In this document: positions 34,015-47,191 of the stretch, piece after piece
How positions within the stretch are numbered: the first letter of the stretch is position 1
Layout of the letters: every line of letters begins with the position of its first letter
DNA from: Hofstenia miamia
Taxonomy: Eukaryota; Xenacoelomorpha; Acoela
DNA: 64,000 bases
Direction of reading: 5' to 3'
Assembly (NCBI GenBank): GCA_004352715.1
Contig: SCFE01000035.1
Span: 391,841-455,840 of the forward strand
The notes under the pieces: generated by a model
What the model was told of the DNA's origin: nothing
Databases searched by the model: none
Seen by the model: only the letters and a program-made list of their open reading frames with translations
Made by a program: the position numbers and the translations under genes

Positions 34015-37000
34015 AAATTAATGAAAGTGGATAAAACAGCATTAAATTGTTCCCTTATCTGCTCTGTATCAATATTATTGTTTATTTACTCTAGTTAAAG
34101 TGGTAAACCAATGTTGGCAGAATTCATTTAAGCACAAAGCAGAGAAAAATTAATCAATTTACTTTAAATGCTTTTCCTTGTTATTACTGATATTAGCATG
34201 GTTTATTTAATGAAAACCATTACTAAAGTGTTATTTTGGATGTTTTACATATGGTTCACATGTCTATGCACAAAGGCAATTAATAGACATGAACCATTAG
34301 AAATTTATTGATAGAAAATAATTATGATGTAGATACATACCTGCTTAATAACAGTTGTATCTGCACAGGTCATAGAAGGCCAATAAATGTAAATTAGTTA
34401 ACCATAAATGAGAACTTCCAGTAGATCTTTTCTGTTTGCATGGTGTCTTGATTGAAGAAAGTTTGATAACGTATTGTTCCAACATGTGTGAAGATCAATT
34501 AAAATTAACTAATTGCTTGATCAGAAGTTTGATAATGTATCACCTGATTTAGTGTGTTTGGATGCCTGGGAAGATAATTTAAGGTACTATGACCTGAGTT
34601 GCAGAGTTGAAGTAATCACAATGATAAGGGAAGAAATAAGTTGGTCTCATAAAATGATGAAGGAAGTGAAGGTAAGAAGCATCTCTAATTTCTATGATGA
34701 TGATGAGGTAACCTCAAGTAAATCACTGCATGACATGTTTCAATATTTCTATCCAGACTCATCATTAACAGTAGAGGACACACACAAATCTGATGTACAT
34801 GTGTTGATGATGTCTACAACTACATGAGTAACATTTTAAATTTCTGTAAAAAAGGATAATTCATTTGCATAGGAAAGATTCTATCAACCTGTGATTGCAG
34901 AACATGTTGATGAAATGATTTAAAAATGTTATAGTGACACAATATGAGTTTCTCATGAAGATGTTATGCAAATTAAAATTCAGCAGAATTACTGGTTGGC
35001 AAGAAGGAATCCGGAAGGTCTAGTCATGAACTAAATGTGTATTTTACCTACTGGTTGCTGTGCTCGTCATTAGTGCATAAGCATAGCATATATTTCATAA
35101 GTGAAGGTAGACACAATATAGGAAATCTATGGGCCAGTGGTTTTATCTCTGCATACGCGACTGTCTGTATCTATATCTGCAAAAAAAATTATGACAATCA
35201 ATGAGATCAACAAATGTTTATTTTTGATTCATAAAAACATATTTTTTTGTGTATATAATAAATTCCTACATTATGGCAACTTTTCGAAATTAAAAATTTG
35301 AAAAATAATTTTTGAAAATCTACACATAGATTTTCATATGGAAGAAATTTAATTACCAAAAATCCATGTAGGACATTTCTTTTTTTTCTATTTTTTTCAC
35401 AAGTAGTATTTATGTAATACTGTGATTATTGTCAAGTATTCTCAATATAGGTTTTCCGATGTTAAGACTTGTCATCACAAGCTCAAACGATTTTTGTCTA
35501 AAAAATTCAGATTCAGAGTTTAGAATCGCAACAGTTTAGAGATTGAAAGTAATTAGCTATTTCTATTACTTTTCATATGAAAGACAACTTTCTCTGATTT
35601 GTGAGATTCCAACTAACAGTTCTGATATCCGATTTATTAGATTAGCTTATACACTGCAGATAGATATACACTGTAATCGAGTATCAAGCTTCTATTTAGA
35701 TCAGTGAAGAGTGACTACAAGGGCCAGAGCCCTAAGCAGAGCCAGGTAATTAAGAGTAGGGTGGCTTCCAGCAACGATCACCATTTACTACGCAATTGGC
35801 TATGACTCACGAATCCTCTCAGTGATAATGGTTTAGGTAGTGAAGTGCAATGCTGCCCAGTGTTGATTCCATTATTAGATTTGTACAACGATTGCTCTCA
35901 TTAAAACTCATTAAATAGGAATAAACGCAACCTTGCCGCTTTTGCTTCTTATTTGCCTTACATATAAATAACCCTACATTTATAATAGTACATGTCCTCC
36001 AATACATGTGAGCAATCGTTGTTGCCTGCAGAAATTTGGTAATCATTGTCTATATATCTTAAATAAGTACCATAGATAATGCTGTAATCGTAGACACCTA
36101 TTATGTTTAATAGACTTTTTATGTATAATAAATGACACAAATTTGGATCTTAAATAATAGGGGTTAGCCTACGATCAGCTGTCCACCTGTTTAATGACAT
36201 TATTCATAGAACCAGAATCGATTTGGTAGGAAAGCGAAATGGAATAATAATCCCTATTCAAGACCTAACTTAAAAGCACACTTTCCTAAACAGGGCAGAG
36301 CGATTGCAAAAGCTGACTTGATGAAGACTACCACCCAAAGGCCGATAATTGAGCTCCGGGCGTCCCTGAATGCTACTCGTGTGCCTCGACGTTTAGCTTC
36401 CCATTGTCATAATAGAATAAAACCTGATACAACATAAAGATAAATCCAAGTGATTAAATTTATCAACTTTCTCCTTCGTTTACAGCACATTTATATTACA
36501 CTTTAAAAACATGACAACATGTACCTGTTTTTAGTTGATGAATATTTCTGTCATTGAACTTTCGTCTGATATTCCTTATGCAACGTGTTATTAATTAGCT
36601 TAAGCGTCTTCGGTTGCTTCCTTTTGCCAAACTCTATTGTCGACAAATGTTCTTGTCGTAATTAATTTGCCTACTTGCAACGAAAGATAAATAATTAACA
36701 CTTTAGCATAATCGAAAGTATCTAATTTCTTTGTTTCTTATGCCGATCATGCCAGATTTCTTCAGAATCTGTTGTTATTATACTACTGCAATAGCGTCAA
36801 ACGAAATTGGTTTGAACTTTACACAATAGTAAAAGTATTTTTAAGCAATCTAAATTTGATTATTTAACAATGGCTTCAAATAACAAAAAACATTGCTTTT
36901 GGTATGGGTGATTGAAATTATTAAGACCGATAGTTCATAATGAGATCCATTAGGTTAAGACAGAATACAACCACTGGATACATAAATGATCCAACGTAAA

Positions 37001-38100
37001 GCAATGGAATCTGCCTCTACCTTCCAAACCACAACTGCGCTAGAAGATTGCAACGAAATTTTCTATCCTGTCATTTACAAATATCGAAAATTTTATGTTG
37101 CATTCTGACAACTACTGCAACCTCAAACGCATTTTCTAAAACCTGAAATATTCGAAATTATACTTGAGATCAACAACAACTGATGAAAGGTTTAATGTTT
37201 TGACTTAACTATATAGGCATCGATCATTTTTATTAGACATTTATGCCATGATAGATCGCTTTACTGTCAAAAAGTGGAAAATTGTACTCAGTAAACCCGT
37301 CTCATTAATTTTTTGAAACTTGTATTTGATTCAAATATGAATAACTATTAATAATAATTATATATAATAATTAATATATTGTAATATAATAAATAATCAT
37401 TCATAAAGAATAAACTACTTCTTTTGATATTTGAGAAAGTATCAGAATCCACCAGGGCTTCGTTATTATTTGCTACCTGCAATATAAGAATATCTTAAGG
37501 CACTCAATAAATACTATTAATATTAGATAAATCGAGTTAGTTTGCCCCCCCCCCTGAAAGACATTCCTGCGACACGCCTGTGCAATACATAACTTGAAAA
37601 CAAGGCGAGGTAGCTTTGTTTGAAAACGGCATTATATTTTCAAACGGTGACGTCAACGTTTTTACACAATCACGAATTCTTTACTCATTACTATATTTAC
37701 GCAGTACAGCTGTTGAATTGTTTATATAAATGTAGCCAGGGTGAAATACTGTCTAAAATTTGATATGCAAAAGATATAATTGTCCCACAATACCATTATA
37801 TTCCCGCTTAAAAGCTGGAGAATAACGTAACAAATTCGAAAGGTAGAATTCAGAATTTCTTCAAGATAATACATTTTCAAAGATTTCCTCACCTGCTATA
37901 TGTTGCTTTCTATTAATTATCTCTCCATAGTGACTTTTCAGCGAAAGTAAAATTTTGTGCAAACCTCAAGTAAGCGATTCAGGTTTATGATTTATGTTCA
38001 CTGTCTAATATAATGTAAGTACAATTAACAAATGTGCTTGCTTTACCAAAAATATACAGCTTGACTCTTTACTTGGAGCTCTCGGACTGCCAATTCAGGG
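34015..38100. other. Intergenic stretch with one unrecognised open frame
   Basis: An open frame of 104 codons at 34513-34827 (CRVEVITMIREEISWSHKMM, then an acidic stretch FYDDDEVTSSKSL) has gene-like composition, but no family is recognised and the start context is weak. A moderately GC-richer block lies at 36270-36410. A poly-C tract lies at 37544-37553. Nothing else can be supported. Confidence 0.3.
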
Positions 38101-38115
38101 GGTGGGTATTACTAC

Positions 38116-39319
38116 CCACACATATTATCTTCCGAACTACTGTTGCAAACAACAAAAATTTGGACATGTAGCTAACCATGATGTAAGTTTTGTTAAAGTT
38201 ATCATGCACCCAGAGCAGTCTCAAAGGGTTTTTGTCCAGAAAAAAGCCCAAGTAACTTGAAACTATCAATATTTTAGCAACCTCCAGGAAATAGACAGCC
38301 ATTTGTAGTAAGAAAATTTTAGCTTTGCCGTCAAGTAGCACCGACAAAATTGTCAGAAAATATCAAGCAAACGTATTAATATTTCCGGGAGCTATAGATA
38401 ATATAAGAGAGTGGTGGGTTAACCTTATGCGCAATTTTGAAATGAAAATATATTAATTTTAATAATGCTTAACTGCACGTACCTATTATGAAGATTTTCT
38501 TTAATCGATTATTAAGAATTTGTGACAAGTGCTCCTCATTAAATGGTGAGTAACCCCTTTCTTCCAGTTTTTTAAAAATTTTTTGCGATGGAAACCATAT
38601 TGCAGATATCCAAGCACATCCAATGAAATTCCAAACCAAAAGAGTCAGAGTTTCATAAATAAAACTCAAAACTATTTGGCCTTTATCAATAAATGAGTGA
38701 ACACTTACATAATGCGATGTTAAGTTTGGGATAAGCTTTGCGGTAATGAACATGTAAGATGCCACTATTCCCACAATCGTAAGCAAAATCACAATTGCAC
38801 GTCTAGGGTATTTACCATTATTGGGCAATAAAAGTTGCAAACTTCTTGCGACGACATCATCCATCACAGTATTGTGTTCTCTAACCATTTCCTCTTCCTA
38901 TATTACTGGTAAGTAAATAGTAAAAACATAGGGTTATCAGATACTAATGAACTTAGAATGATAAATGTATACATTTTTTTTTGCTAAATACCTTTTTGGT
39001 ATCCAGAATAAAAATATTTTTTGTCATTTTTCACTCTTATGATTGCCGTCCCATTTCTTTTGTTCAATGTAATTTTTTTTGCGTTCAGTTTTTTCAAATA
39101 TATAACAAAAGTAGGATTTTCACTAATAGTTACTAGGATGTCCTTTCTAATTGTACTAAGCCATTTATTAGCGGTTTCAATCCTTGTTTGTAACATAATG
39201 TTGAAACAATAAGCAAAACGCAAAAAATTATTGGGTGTCTCAAGACTTTTGTGAAGGTCTGTCCGTGTTTTATATATTGCTAAAATCACTTTAAGAAAAC
39301 ATATAACATATGACATCAA
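38116..39319 (-). pseudogene. Receptor-like multi-membrane-span gene, three exons, two in-frame stops
   Basis: The minus-strand exons are 39319-38992, 38905-38483 and 38392-38116, with introns of 86 and 90 bp. Splice sites are good: AAAAG/GTATTT to TTACTTACCAG, and AATAG/GTACGT to TTATCTATAG. Phases agree at both joins. Exon 1 is mostly soluble. Exon 2 has two membrane spans (AIVILLTIVGIVASYMFITA and TLLVWNFIGCAWISAIW). Exon 3 has two or three (IFLLQMAVYFLEVAKILIVS, KFLLFATVVRKII) and ends at a GTAGTA donor. In-frame stops are TAG at 38900-38898 and TGA at 38366-38364. The layout suits an arthropod chemoreceptor (gustatory-receptor-like), but no hallmark motif is reached because later exons were not found. 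It is a pseudogene unless both stops are sequencing errors. Confidence 0.45.
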
Positions 39320-40480
39320 TAAAAATATTTAACAAACACCGAATGCTTCGCCATTTTTTTAAAGAAATTTTTTAAATATCTGAATATAGCATTTTTGCAG
39401 TTAAATGCATTCGATGTTTCAGTTGCCGAATTTCTAAAATCACAATTCTTTATTAACATCGCAGCAGGTTTTCTTGGAAAATGTCATTTATTGAAAGAAA
39501 ACAATATCAAAGAAATTTTATAAAATTTCTTAATCTATAAGACGAAAAATAGATAAATCAAAAATTTTTAATCATATTTATAAATTTCCTTATGTTTCTG
39601 CTGAATTGGTGTACTTTAATCTTTCGCTAAGATGTGGAATATTGTCTATATCACACCACTTTTTTCGGAAAAACTATTATCGAAAAAATTTATAAGAAAT
39701 GTAATGAAAGAACATTTCATCAGGTCCAATTAAGTGAAACAAATTAGCAATGGTTTAAATAAAATATCATCCTTATGGACACAAACAAACTTTCATTCCT
39801 ATTGCAACTCAACAAAAGTAAAATAGTAACAACCAAAAAGTAAAGAATTCCACAAAACAAGACTCACGATTTTAAAAACCTATCCAGTATCCAGTCCTAT
39901 TCCGTTAAGATTTTAATATTAAGCCTAAATGTTACACATGAACCTAAGTTTGACTGAAAATATGAACCCAAACATTTCATCTAGTATTAATTTGCTACTA
40001 CTACAAGACTAATATCCGTAGCCTAAAATGACGCTTTTCTTGTATATATTTCATGTCTTTTTTATTATTTTTGTACATTATTGACGCTATTTAGAGAATT
40101 TATGAGTTTCTGAAATTGTAAATAAAAGTCTCTAAATATAGAATATCTTATCTTATTTTAAGCGTCTGACCAGCCCAATTTCAGTGAAACTCCAAGCACA
40201 AACTCAGCCAATGAATACTCAGATCCACTTACATCCCTGCTAAGCCGTATCAATGAAAATGCTTTTAGCTTTCAAGAATATTGTAAGATAATTCCATTCA
40301 TTTTAATAACCTACTAATAGAATTTTACATCCTTCAACGAGGCATAAATAAAAATAACGCGGTTTGTTTATAAGATTGGAAAAGAGCATAATATAAGTAT
40401 TCTATTCTTTTGGATAAATAAATGAATCAGTGCAACTGTAGTGAAAATTCGGAAAATTCTAAATTAGTAACAAATTCTTG
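39320..40480. other. Intergenic; no gene seen
   Basis: It is AT-rich. A tail-like stretch near 40110-40160 (GTAAATAAAAGTCTCTAAAT, then TATCTTATCTTATTTT) resembles the 3' end of a LINE but has no coding part attached. Confidence 0.3.
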
Positions 40481-40489
40481 CATTTAATT

Positions 40490-40835
40490 TGCAAAACGAG
40501 CCGAGCTTCTAACGAGCCGTGACGAGCCAAGCCGAACCGAGCTTGAGCCAGGTATTGGATATACAATGAGCTCAAAACGAGCCTTTTTGAAGCAAAGCAA
40601 ATTTATAGTACTAATTGTCAAATTGATTATGTAGATTTTTCTCATTTTTTCATTCAATATGTCTTTCATATATTCATATTTTAGAAATGTTTATTAAATT
40701 ATAGAAGCTATGTAAAAAATTCTGAGAGCGCAATATTTTAAAAAAAATATCGAGCTGAAACGAACCTCATTAAAATATTCTATGTAGCGAGCCGAGTCGA
40801 ACTTGCTCAAAATTTAAAAGAGCCGAGCTCAGAAA
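40490..40835. repeat. Degenerate GAGCCGAGC-type repeat, two clusters
   Basis: Clusters of CGAGCCGAGC, CGAGCCGTGA and CGAGCCAAGC-like words lie at 40495-40570 and 40745-40835, separated by AT-rich DNA. The two clusters may be subterminal parts of a short non-autonomous element. The serine/arginine-rich open frame that this creates is not a gene. Confidence 0.5.
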
Positions 40836-42026
40836 TTTCAGCCTGTTGAAAAGTCTGAAAACGATCTAAGGGTTGGGCAAATATGTGGCAAATATTTCTC
40901 AAACTTTCTAATTTTTTTTTAAGTAATCCACTTACACAATATACATAAATGTGTGCACAGTTAGTAAATAGAATCAATACTGTTTCAGTGTAGGTGTTAA
41001 GACACATTTTTGATGAAGAATGAGGCCGCGGGGGAGGGCTTGTCTACTCACTTTTCTCGAAAAAATTACAGGTCTACGTAACAAATACAGGTCTTTTTAT
41101 CTTAGGGGAAATATAAAAAACTTCCTCACTTTATAGCAAACAACTGAATAAGTTCACACCTCTGAAAACTAAATTCAAATCCTAGAAAAACCCTAGATTC
41201 CTACACATGAGCTACTTAATCCCCCAGATGCTTGTCGCTGCCCTCATTCCTTTTTTTGTTGAAGTCAGCATAACTTGGATATTTCTCAAATAATATATCG
41301 TACCACACTCAAAGTGTACTATGAAACTGGCCCTTTCTATGAATTACAAAGCTGTAAACTGCATCAAATGAAAACTGTTAAGTACATTAATCACATAGCA
41401 TTTCAAATTTTCTGTTCACATAAGGTATTTGTTAGAGGCCCTGTAGAATCATCAAGATTCAATCCTGCTGCCCCTCAACCTCAACAGCAATCACATATCA
41501 TCCAAGCACCATGGCGGGGTTGCATTAGGCATCATTGTTGCTAAGATGAGCACGGACAAGTATATGAGCATTCTGAATGAAAAACTCAATGATTTAAAAA
41601 AATACAAATTTTCTAATTCAGATTCTGAAAACTGGAGATCTAGAAGAGGGGACTTCTGAAGTACCTCCAAATCTGCAAATTTTTTCTTTAACATGTTAAA
41701 TTCGCCATATCACACATTTTAAATGATTTTCAAAATCTATTCACAATATTGATTTTTATATATGTTTAAAATTTTGGGATTTTTGGAAAAAAATTTTAAG
41801 GATTTTTGAAATTTTGAACACTATTTTGCGTTAATTTTTCAGATTTTGTTTTATAAAATAATTACTCATTTTATATACGAACCTAGTAATAATAGTGATT
41901 CATTATTTCCTTCCTCTTAGTGTTTGGTTTTAAATGGTAGAAGTTTCGATCGTAAAACTACTTCATTTCTATACATAAGAACTTTTACAATCAGCTAAAA
42001 TAATTCAATTCTCAAATTACCGATTT
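40836..42026. other. Intergenic; no gene seen
   Basis: An open frame at 41275-41544 and a short frame reading HGGVALGIIVAKMSTDKYMS (about 41509-41570) are not recognised. No other structure is seen. Confidence 0.35.
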
Positions 42027-43059
42027 GCTAAAAATCACGAGTTTAAAAGTTATTGACCCAATTTCTACACCTCTTTTTCTATTCACGAATAATTTCAAAT
42101 TGTAATTTCTAAATGTTACAGAAAAATTAATTCTAAAGATGGACCAACCTCCAATGCAAATTAAATGTAATTCAGTAAAATTTACCCTCAGAAGACCAAG
42201 GTTTGCACATGCGTTGAAGACCAAGGGTGGTTTCAATCACCCAAACTGATCGAAAAATGAACCTCACAGTAATTAGAAATGGCTATAAACATTATATTTG
42301 CAACTAGTTTTATACTTCCTTTGATTAAGATAAAGATTTTTAAATAATATATTAGGTATATACATTACTTTTGAGTAAAGTTGGTGATCAATGTGATTTT
42401 TTCAATCACCCACAATCATGAAGAAGAAACAGTAATATGAAATGAACGTTTATTGAATTTCCATTCATTTAAGAAGAGAAGCTTACATTTCATGGTTAAA
42501 TTCGCAGAGGTGATTGAAGTAATCACCCTTGGTCCTCAAGGAGAGGATAATTTCACATCAGCTCATTCAATTTCTGCTTATTCATTTGTGTTTTTCCTTA
42601 CTGCAACAAGATGATGACCATGAACAAACAAGAAAAGTCATGCAATCTGGCAGACTAAATCGTCGAGCAATTTTAGTTTTGAACATTTTATTGCAGAGGC
42701 GAATGAAATAATCACCCTTGGTATTCTGAGGGTTAATAGTTTTTGTATTAATGTTTTCTTCTCTCGCCAGATTTCACAAAACATTGATGGTGGTATAGTC
42801 AATTGTTGCATTACTGGTCCTGATACCTACCCATTCGACAGGTGGCGGTACTGGGAACAAAAAAGACGTGAGATGGGATCGGTAGAAACCAATTTGATTT
42901 AATATTTCCGATTATATTTACCTGCTAAACTAAAATATGTCTGTAATATCTCCATTCAATATTCTGTTTTGTTAATTATGCATAATTTTAGAAAATTTAA
43001 TTTTAGGATGGGGCCACAAAGAGATGTTTCTATATATAAATATAAATTAAAACGCAATA
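42027..43059 (+). repeat. Left arm of a 1-kb inverted repeat pair with palindromic motifs
   Basis: It matches the reverse complement of 54588-55688 over its whole length, with scattered substitutions and small indels. Four copies of a palindrome of the form GGGTGATT-spacer-AATCACCC lie at 42225, 42391, 42509 and 42699. Words such as ACCCTCAGAAGACCAAGG and CTTGGTATTCTGAGGGTTA sit next to them. A short frame, DDDHEQTRKVMQSGRLNRR at 42610, has a counterpart in the other arm, but the changes between arms are not biased to silent sites. Either these are terminal repeats of a 13.7-kb element or two oppositely oriented copies of one unknown repeat. Confidence 0.8.
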
Positions 43060-43274
43060 GTAGAAAATCTAAACTAGAACATCAGCAATAACTTTCAAAT
43101 TGTAATCATAACATGTAGAGAAATGTATGAGGATTCAAAATTTAATTAAATCTAGAATGAAAAACATTATGGAAAAATCGAGTTTTAAAGGTTCAGTATC
43201 CCCATTAAAATTTCTAGATCTGCTCTTGAAATAAATCATTTAAATATACATGTATATGAATAATTTTTGACAAA

Positions 43275-43277
<3 letters not shown>

Positions 43278-43334
<57 letters not shown>

Positions 43335-43335
43335 G
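43278..43335. repeat. (TA)n microsatellite
   Basis: It is a long TA array just inside the left inverted arm. Confidence 0.95.
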
Positions 43336-44765
43336 TGACTGTGAATCAGCTAAATATAATAAAGTAAGTGTGGATATTTCAACTTCATTGGATTTATCCT
43401 TGGGAAACTACGAGTGCCTTTGGTTCACCAGGACGCAAAAGACTACCTCTCGCTAAAAAGACTGCAGTAATTATTTTAGTGATTTTGCTTTCTCCAGTCA
43501 ATGCAGAGCAAGATTTCTCGCCTGTTGAATATATATATGAGAATAAGAAAAGTGGTTTATCAATTAAAAACGACTCACAGTGAATTTAAATTTAATATTT
43601 TTGTTTTTGTATATTAAATTTTTTGGAAATAAATGTTGATTTTAAACTTATTTTAACGTTAACTATCCTTTATTTGTTTGCATAGTACAATATATATGAT
43701 ATATACACAATTGACAAATGTATACTTCATAAAATCTATTAAATTTATTCAGACTAGGATACTATCTACAGATAAAAAGCAAAAAAACACTCATTACGCA
43801 CATGTACAAATAAAAATTTACAGTACTCTCTCATTCTGCCATTCATGAAGTCTTGTTGTGTTCCTAGAATTTATTATTTATTTAACAGGTTTCCCTTTAA
43901 CAATCTTTTAAATTATTTCAGCTCTTAGCATTCTTTTATTACTGGAAAGTTTATTCCGCAGATTTGTAGTTATTACTATATAAAATTTAATTATAGTTAA
44001 TTGCCTAATTCTATATTAGTTTATGAATATTTATATGTTGTTGTATTTAGCTTAATTTGCTATTGAGTACTTTTTGTAAGCTCATAAAATAAATTTCTCT
44101 ATAAAGATTGAAATAAATATTGAATAAAGTGACTTGGCGCCAAAAAAATTAATAATTTCATATACATATATAGAAGATGTACTAGCAAAAATCAAATATG
44201 CTATTCCTTCAATTACATATATAACTACAATTTTTTAAATGGATTTCATATTAATATAAACATATATTTATAAGGATATCTCTGGATGGACTGAATATTT
44301 ATGCTCCATATAAATTGTTGTGTTTTACACACAACACACAACGGCAAGCGTGGTGGTTAAATCAAAATACATAACATCCAAACGTTCCAATAAGGCAATG
44401 CACCACGCAAACTGTTCTGATGAAATCTACTCCAAAATGTATAATAAGTACACACCAATATTGGTCCCCACTCTGTGGAATTAACAATTTTATGTATTTT
44501 ATTCGTCTTGAAAAATTCGGTGAGTTTTGCAAATTTTAAATGTTAAGAACAAAATTCGCTTAAAAAAATAATGTCTAAAATAGTTTAACACAGAAAGCTG
44601 AATACAAAATTTAATAAAAACCAAGAACACAAACTAACAAAAATGAAATTGAAACCAAGCTAAAACTGAACTAAGTGTCATTGTACAGCATATAATTGCA
44701 TATTTGAATTTAATATTTGATCTGGAGATTTGTACAATTGTACTATTTCCATAATGCATACATTT
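43336..44765. other. AT-rich stretch; one unrecognised open frame before a poly(A) signal
   Basis: An open frame at 43368-43583 contains a hydrophobic run TAVIILVILLSPVNA and is followed within 50 bp by AATAAA (near 43628). It starts inside a frame without a good initiation context, and I recognise no family. The remainder is featureless. Confidence 0.2.
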
Positions 44766-45547
44766 CAGGGTTGCATATAGAAATGGAAACTTCCATTCCA
44801 TTCCATTTGCAGATTATTTCAATGGAAGTGGAATGGAATTGAAAATTATTTTATGGAATGTAAATTTAATGGATATTAATGGAAGTACAATGCCAAAAAA
44901 GATTCTCACCGCTATAGAAAATGTTCAAAGTCTCTGTTGTATTCAAGAAAATCTCTGTTCCATTATAAAAAGTCTAGTTAAAAATACAATTTATTTGATG
45001 CTCGAAGAAATCTATAATAATGCAAAAACATTATTAAGAATTCATTACATGAAATAATTTCTTGCAAAAACAGTGTTTATTGTCCATAAGTTAATTTAAC
45101 TTTAAGAGATAATAGTAATAAGGAAGCTGCACTATGCAATATATTCAGATTTTAGTAGCTTAGGAAAGAGGTTTTCCGTCACTGCACTATTAATTCTAGT
45201 TGTCTGTATGTGCATACATAAATTTTTATAATTCCTAATGAAATCACAATTAATATTATTATCTACAGAAAGTTTGCGATGAATAACAGTTTACTGCATG
45301 AATTTTTCCATATATCTTTGCCATTTATATGTGATTTTCAATGGTTTATAATATCAATTCAATTTTGAGCTGGACTGGAACAAATGGGACTAATTGGGAC
45401 TGAAACCAATATAATTCTAATCCCACAGAACTCTAATCACTAGCTCTTATATTTATGGAAATATGTGGAAATTAATGGAAAAAATATGGAAATGATATTA
45501 AAATAGTAGTGGAAGTGGAACACGATCGCTTTCCATATGCAAGCCTG
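44766..45547. mobile_element. hAT-like MITE, 782 bp
   Basis: The ends are CAGGGTTGCATATAGAAATG and the inverse TTTCCATATGCAAGCCTG, an inverted repeat of about 18 bp with CAGG...CCTG termini as in many hAT elements. Internal sequence is rich in GGAATGGAA and its complement near both ends. The candidate 8-bp flanks ATACATTT and ACAAGTTT match at only 5 of 8 positions. There is no coding capacity; the open frame at 44833-45057 is formed by the GGAATGG-type repeats. Confidence 0.6.
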
Positions 45548-46216
45548 ACAAGTTTTATGGAATTTTAACGAATTTTATTTGTTCCTAGAAAGAATTCTTT
45601 ATCCAAGGTTAGAAGTGGTATATTTTTATTATTTTTCATACAAGTTAATTAGATCGGAAACATTAATCGAAATTTCCACTTTGCCTGGAAGGAAATTTTA
45701 ATATGAATACCTTAGGAATCTTTATGTGGAACTGCCACTCAGCGTGCCTGGAAAAGGATCAATCCATGTGTCGGGTCGGGTCAACACTAGTCGGGATAGG
45801 CTGGATCGAGTCAGTAATTAGCCGTGTTGGGTGAGACAAAGACTCAAGATTCAAGATGTACATTCATTGAAATTGAACTCATATATTTTTGTTCAAATCA
45901 TCAAAAACTATGCTAACTTTATTTCAATTAGATTTCAATTACATTAAATAAAATAAATGCTTACGGGCATTAAAAGACCTAATTTATTATTATAACCCCT
46001 GTCGGTACTAACTGTTTGGGTCTGAAATAGTTTGGGTCACGTCTGGTTGGCTCAGGAAGTGTTGACTCGTTTCCAGTCTTACAACTGAGGTATGCGCGTA
46101 TAACCCAGGTGATTCTACCTTACCGTATCTAAAAGAAATGTTGAGCTTTTTATATTGATGGCTAAGAAACCAAATGCACATAATTGTGGTTATAGAAATA
46201 TTAGCTTTTAGGAAAG

Positions 46217-46408
46217 TTGTGTTGCTATCCTACGCTATTGGAAGTAAAAGAAATGAATTTAGCATTTGACACATTGATAATGAGTAAAATCCGCTATGGA
46301 CTATCCGTATATTCTGCAGATACTGCTGTCTTGAAAATTGTCATAGATTTTTTCCATAAATGCTATAAACAAGGACTCCCACAAAATAATCAGATGAATG
46401 AAATGTAA
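46217..46408 (+). pseudogene. LINE reverse-transcriptase C-terminal scrap
   Basis: The open frame includes NLAFDTLIMSKIRYGLSVYS, then LKIVIDFFHKCYKQ. The string L-x-x-S-K-I-R-Y-G-L-x-V-[WY] followed by an I-x-x-F/Q-x-K-C-hydrophobic stretch is typical of the region just downstream of the RT palm in non-LTR elements. Nothing upstream could be joined to it, so it is a small decayed piece. Confidence 0.4.
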
Positions 46409-47158
46409 TGTACATGGTCCTCTTTGTTAAAATTTTAGCACTAATCCACTGAGTATATTAAATTCGATATGACTAAAATTTCATGTTAAGACTTACCTCA
46501 GACTACACAGAAAAATTTGGCATGGTAATCGAAATAACGTACAAGCGAACTGGGTTTAATTGCAATTGGCGGGTGAGACAAAAGCTATTAAGATTATTTG
46601 TTCGATATGTAACATTGAATTGGTATAAAATTATTCTACACTGTGCTCAAATTATTGACACTAGAGCCCTCTGAAATGTTGAAATGTGTGTGGTGTGATA
46701 AGGTTGAGTGCAAACAACAGGGGGATGTTGCGCGAAAATCTATTTAATTGGTTTGTCAGCGGCTCCCAGATTGTGCGAGGTCTTGGGAAGTTGCCTGCAA
46801 CATAGATAATGAGGTAGCAGATAACTGCTTTCTTGCGGGTATTGACGAAAGCAGCAACAGCTCCCTGGTGTGCGCGCGGCCTTGAGGAATTGTCTTGGGA
46901 AAATTTTTTGGATCTACGGTTTGGGATATACGATTTTTTCTGCTATGGAGATGGCTTTGTGTCCTTAGAGACTTATATACATTTAGACAACCACTACTCT
47001 GCCAATTCTGGTTGGATTCCTTAGCTGTTTTCATCATTCAGGAGAACCCCTTCAGCTCTATCTTGAAGTATAAAAATTGGAAATTATTTAATTTAGAAAT
47101 ACAATTTTGATTTCTTTGGAAATCCAAAAATTAGCAAAAAGAAAATGTACGATATTCN

Positions 47159-47187
<29 letters not shown>
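47159..47187. repeat. (TA)n microsatellite after a single N
   Basis: It is a simple TA run that begins at an assembly N (47158). Confidence 0.95.

Positions 47188-47191
<4 letters not shown>

Noticed and set aside
18775-39319. The two receptor-like pieces as one gene spanning 20 kb on the minus strand
   Set aside because: The summed length (over 600 residues) and the number of membrane spans exceed a gustatory receptor, and at least three mobile elements lie between. Two separate genes are more likely.
40484-40669. Minus-strand open frame rich in serine and arginine
   Set aside because: It is created by the GAGCCGAGC-type repeat; there is no start context and no family resemblance.
44833-45057. 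Open frame inside the hAT-like MITE
   Set aside because: It is formed by GGAATGG-type repeats; there is no protein family.
46756-47037. Minus-strand open frame of 93 codons
   Set aside because: It overlaps the CTCCCTGATGTG-type motif pockets and two plus-strand frames of similar length. GC-rich pockets produce open frames by chance.
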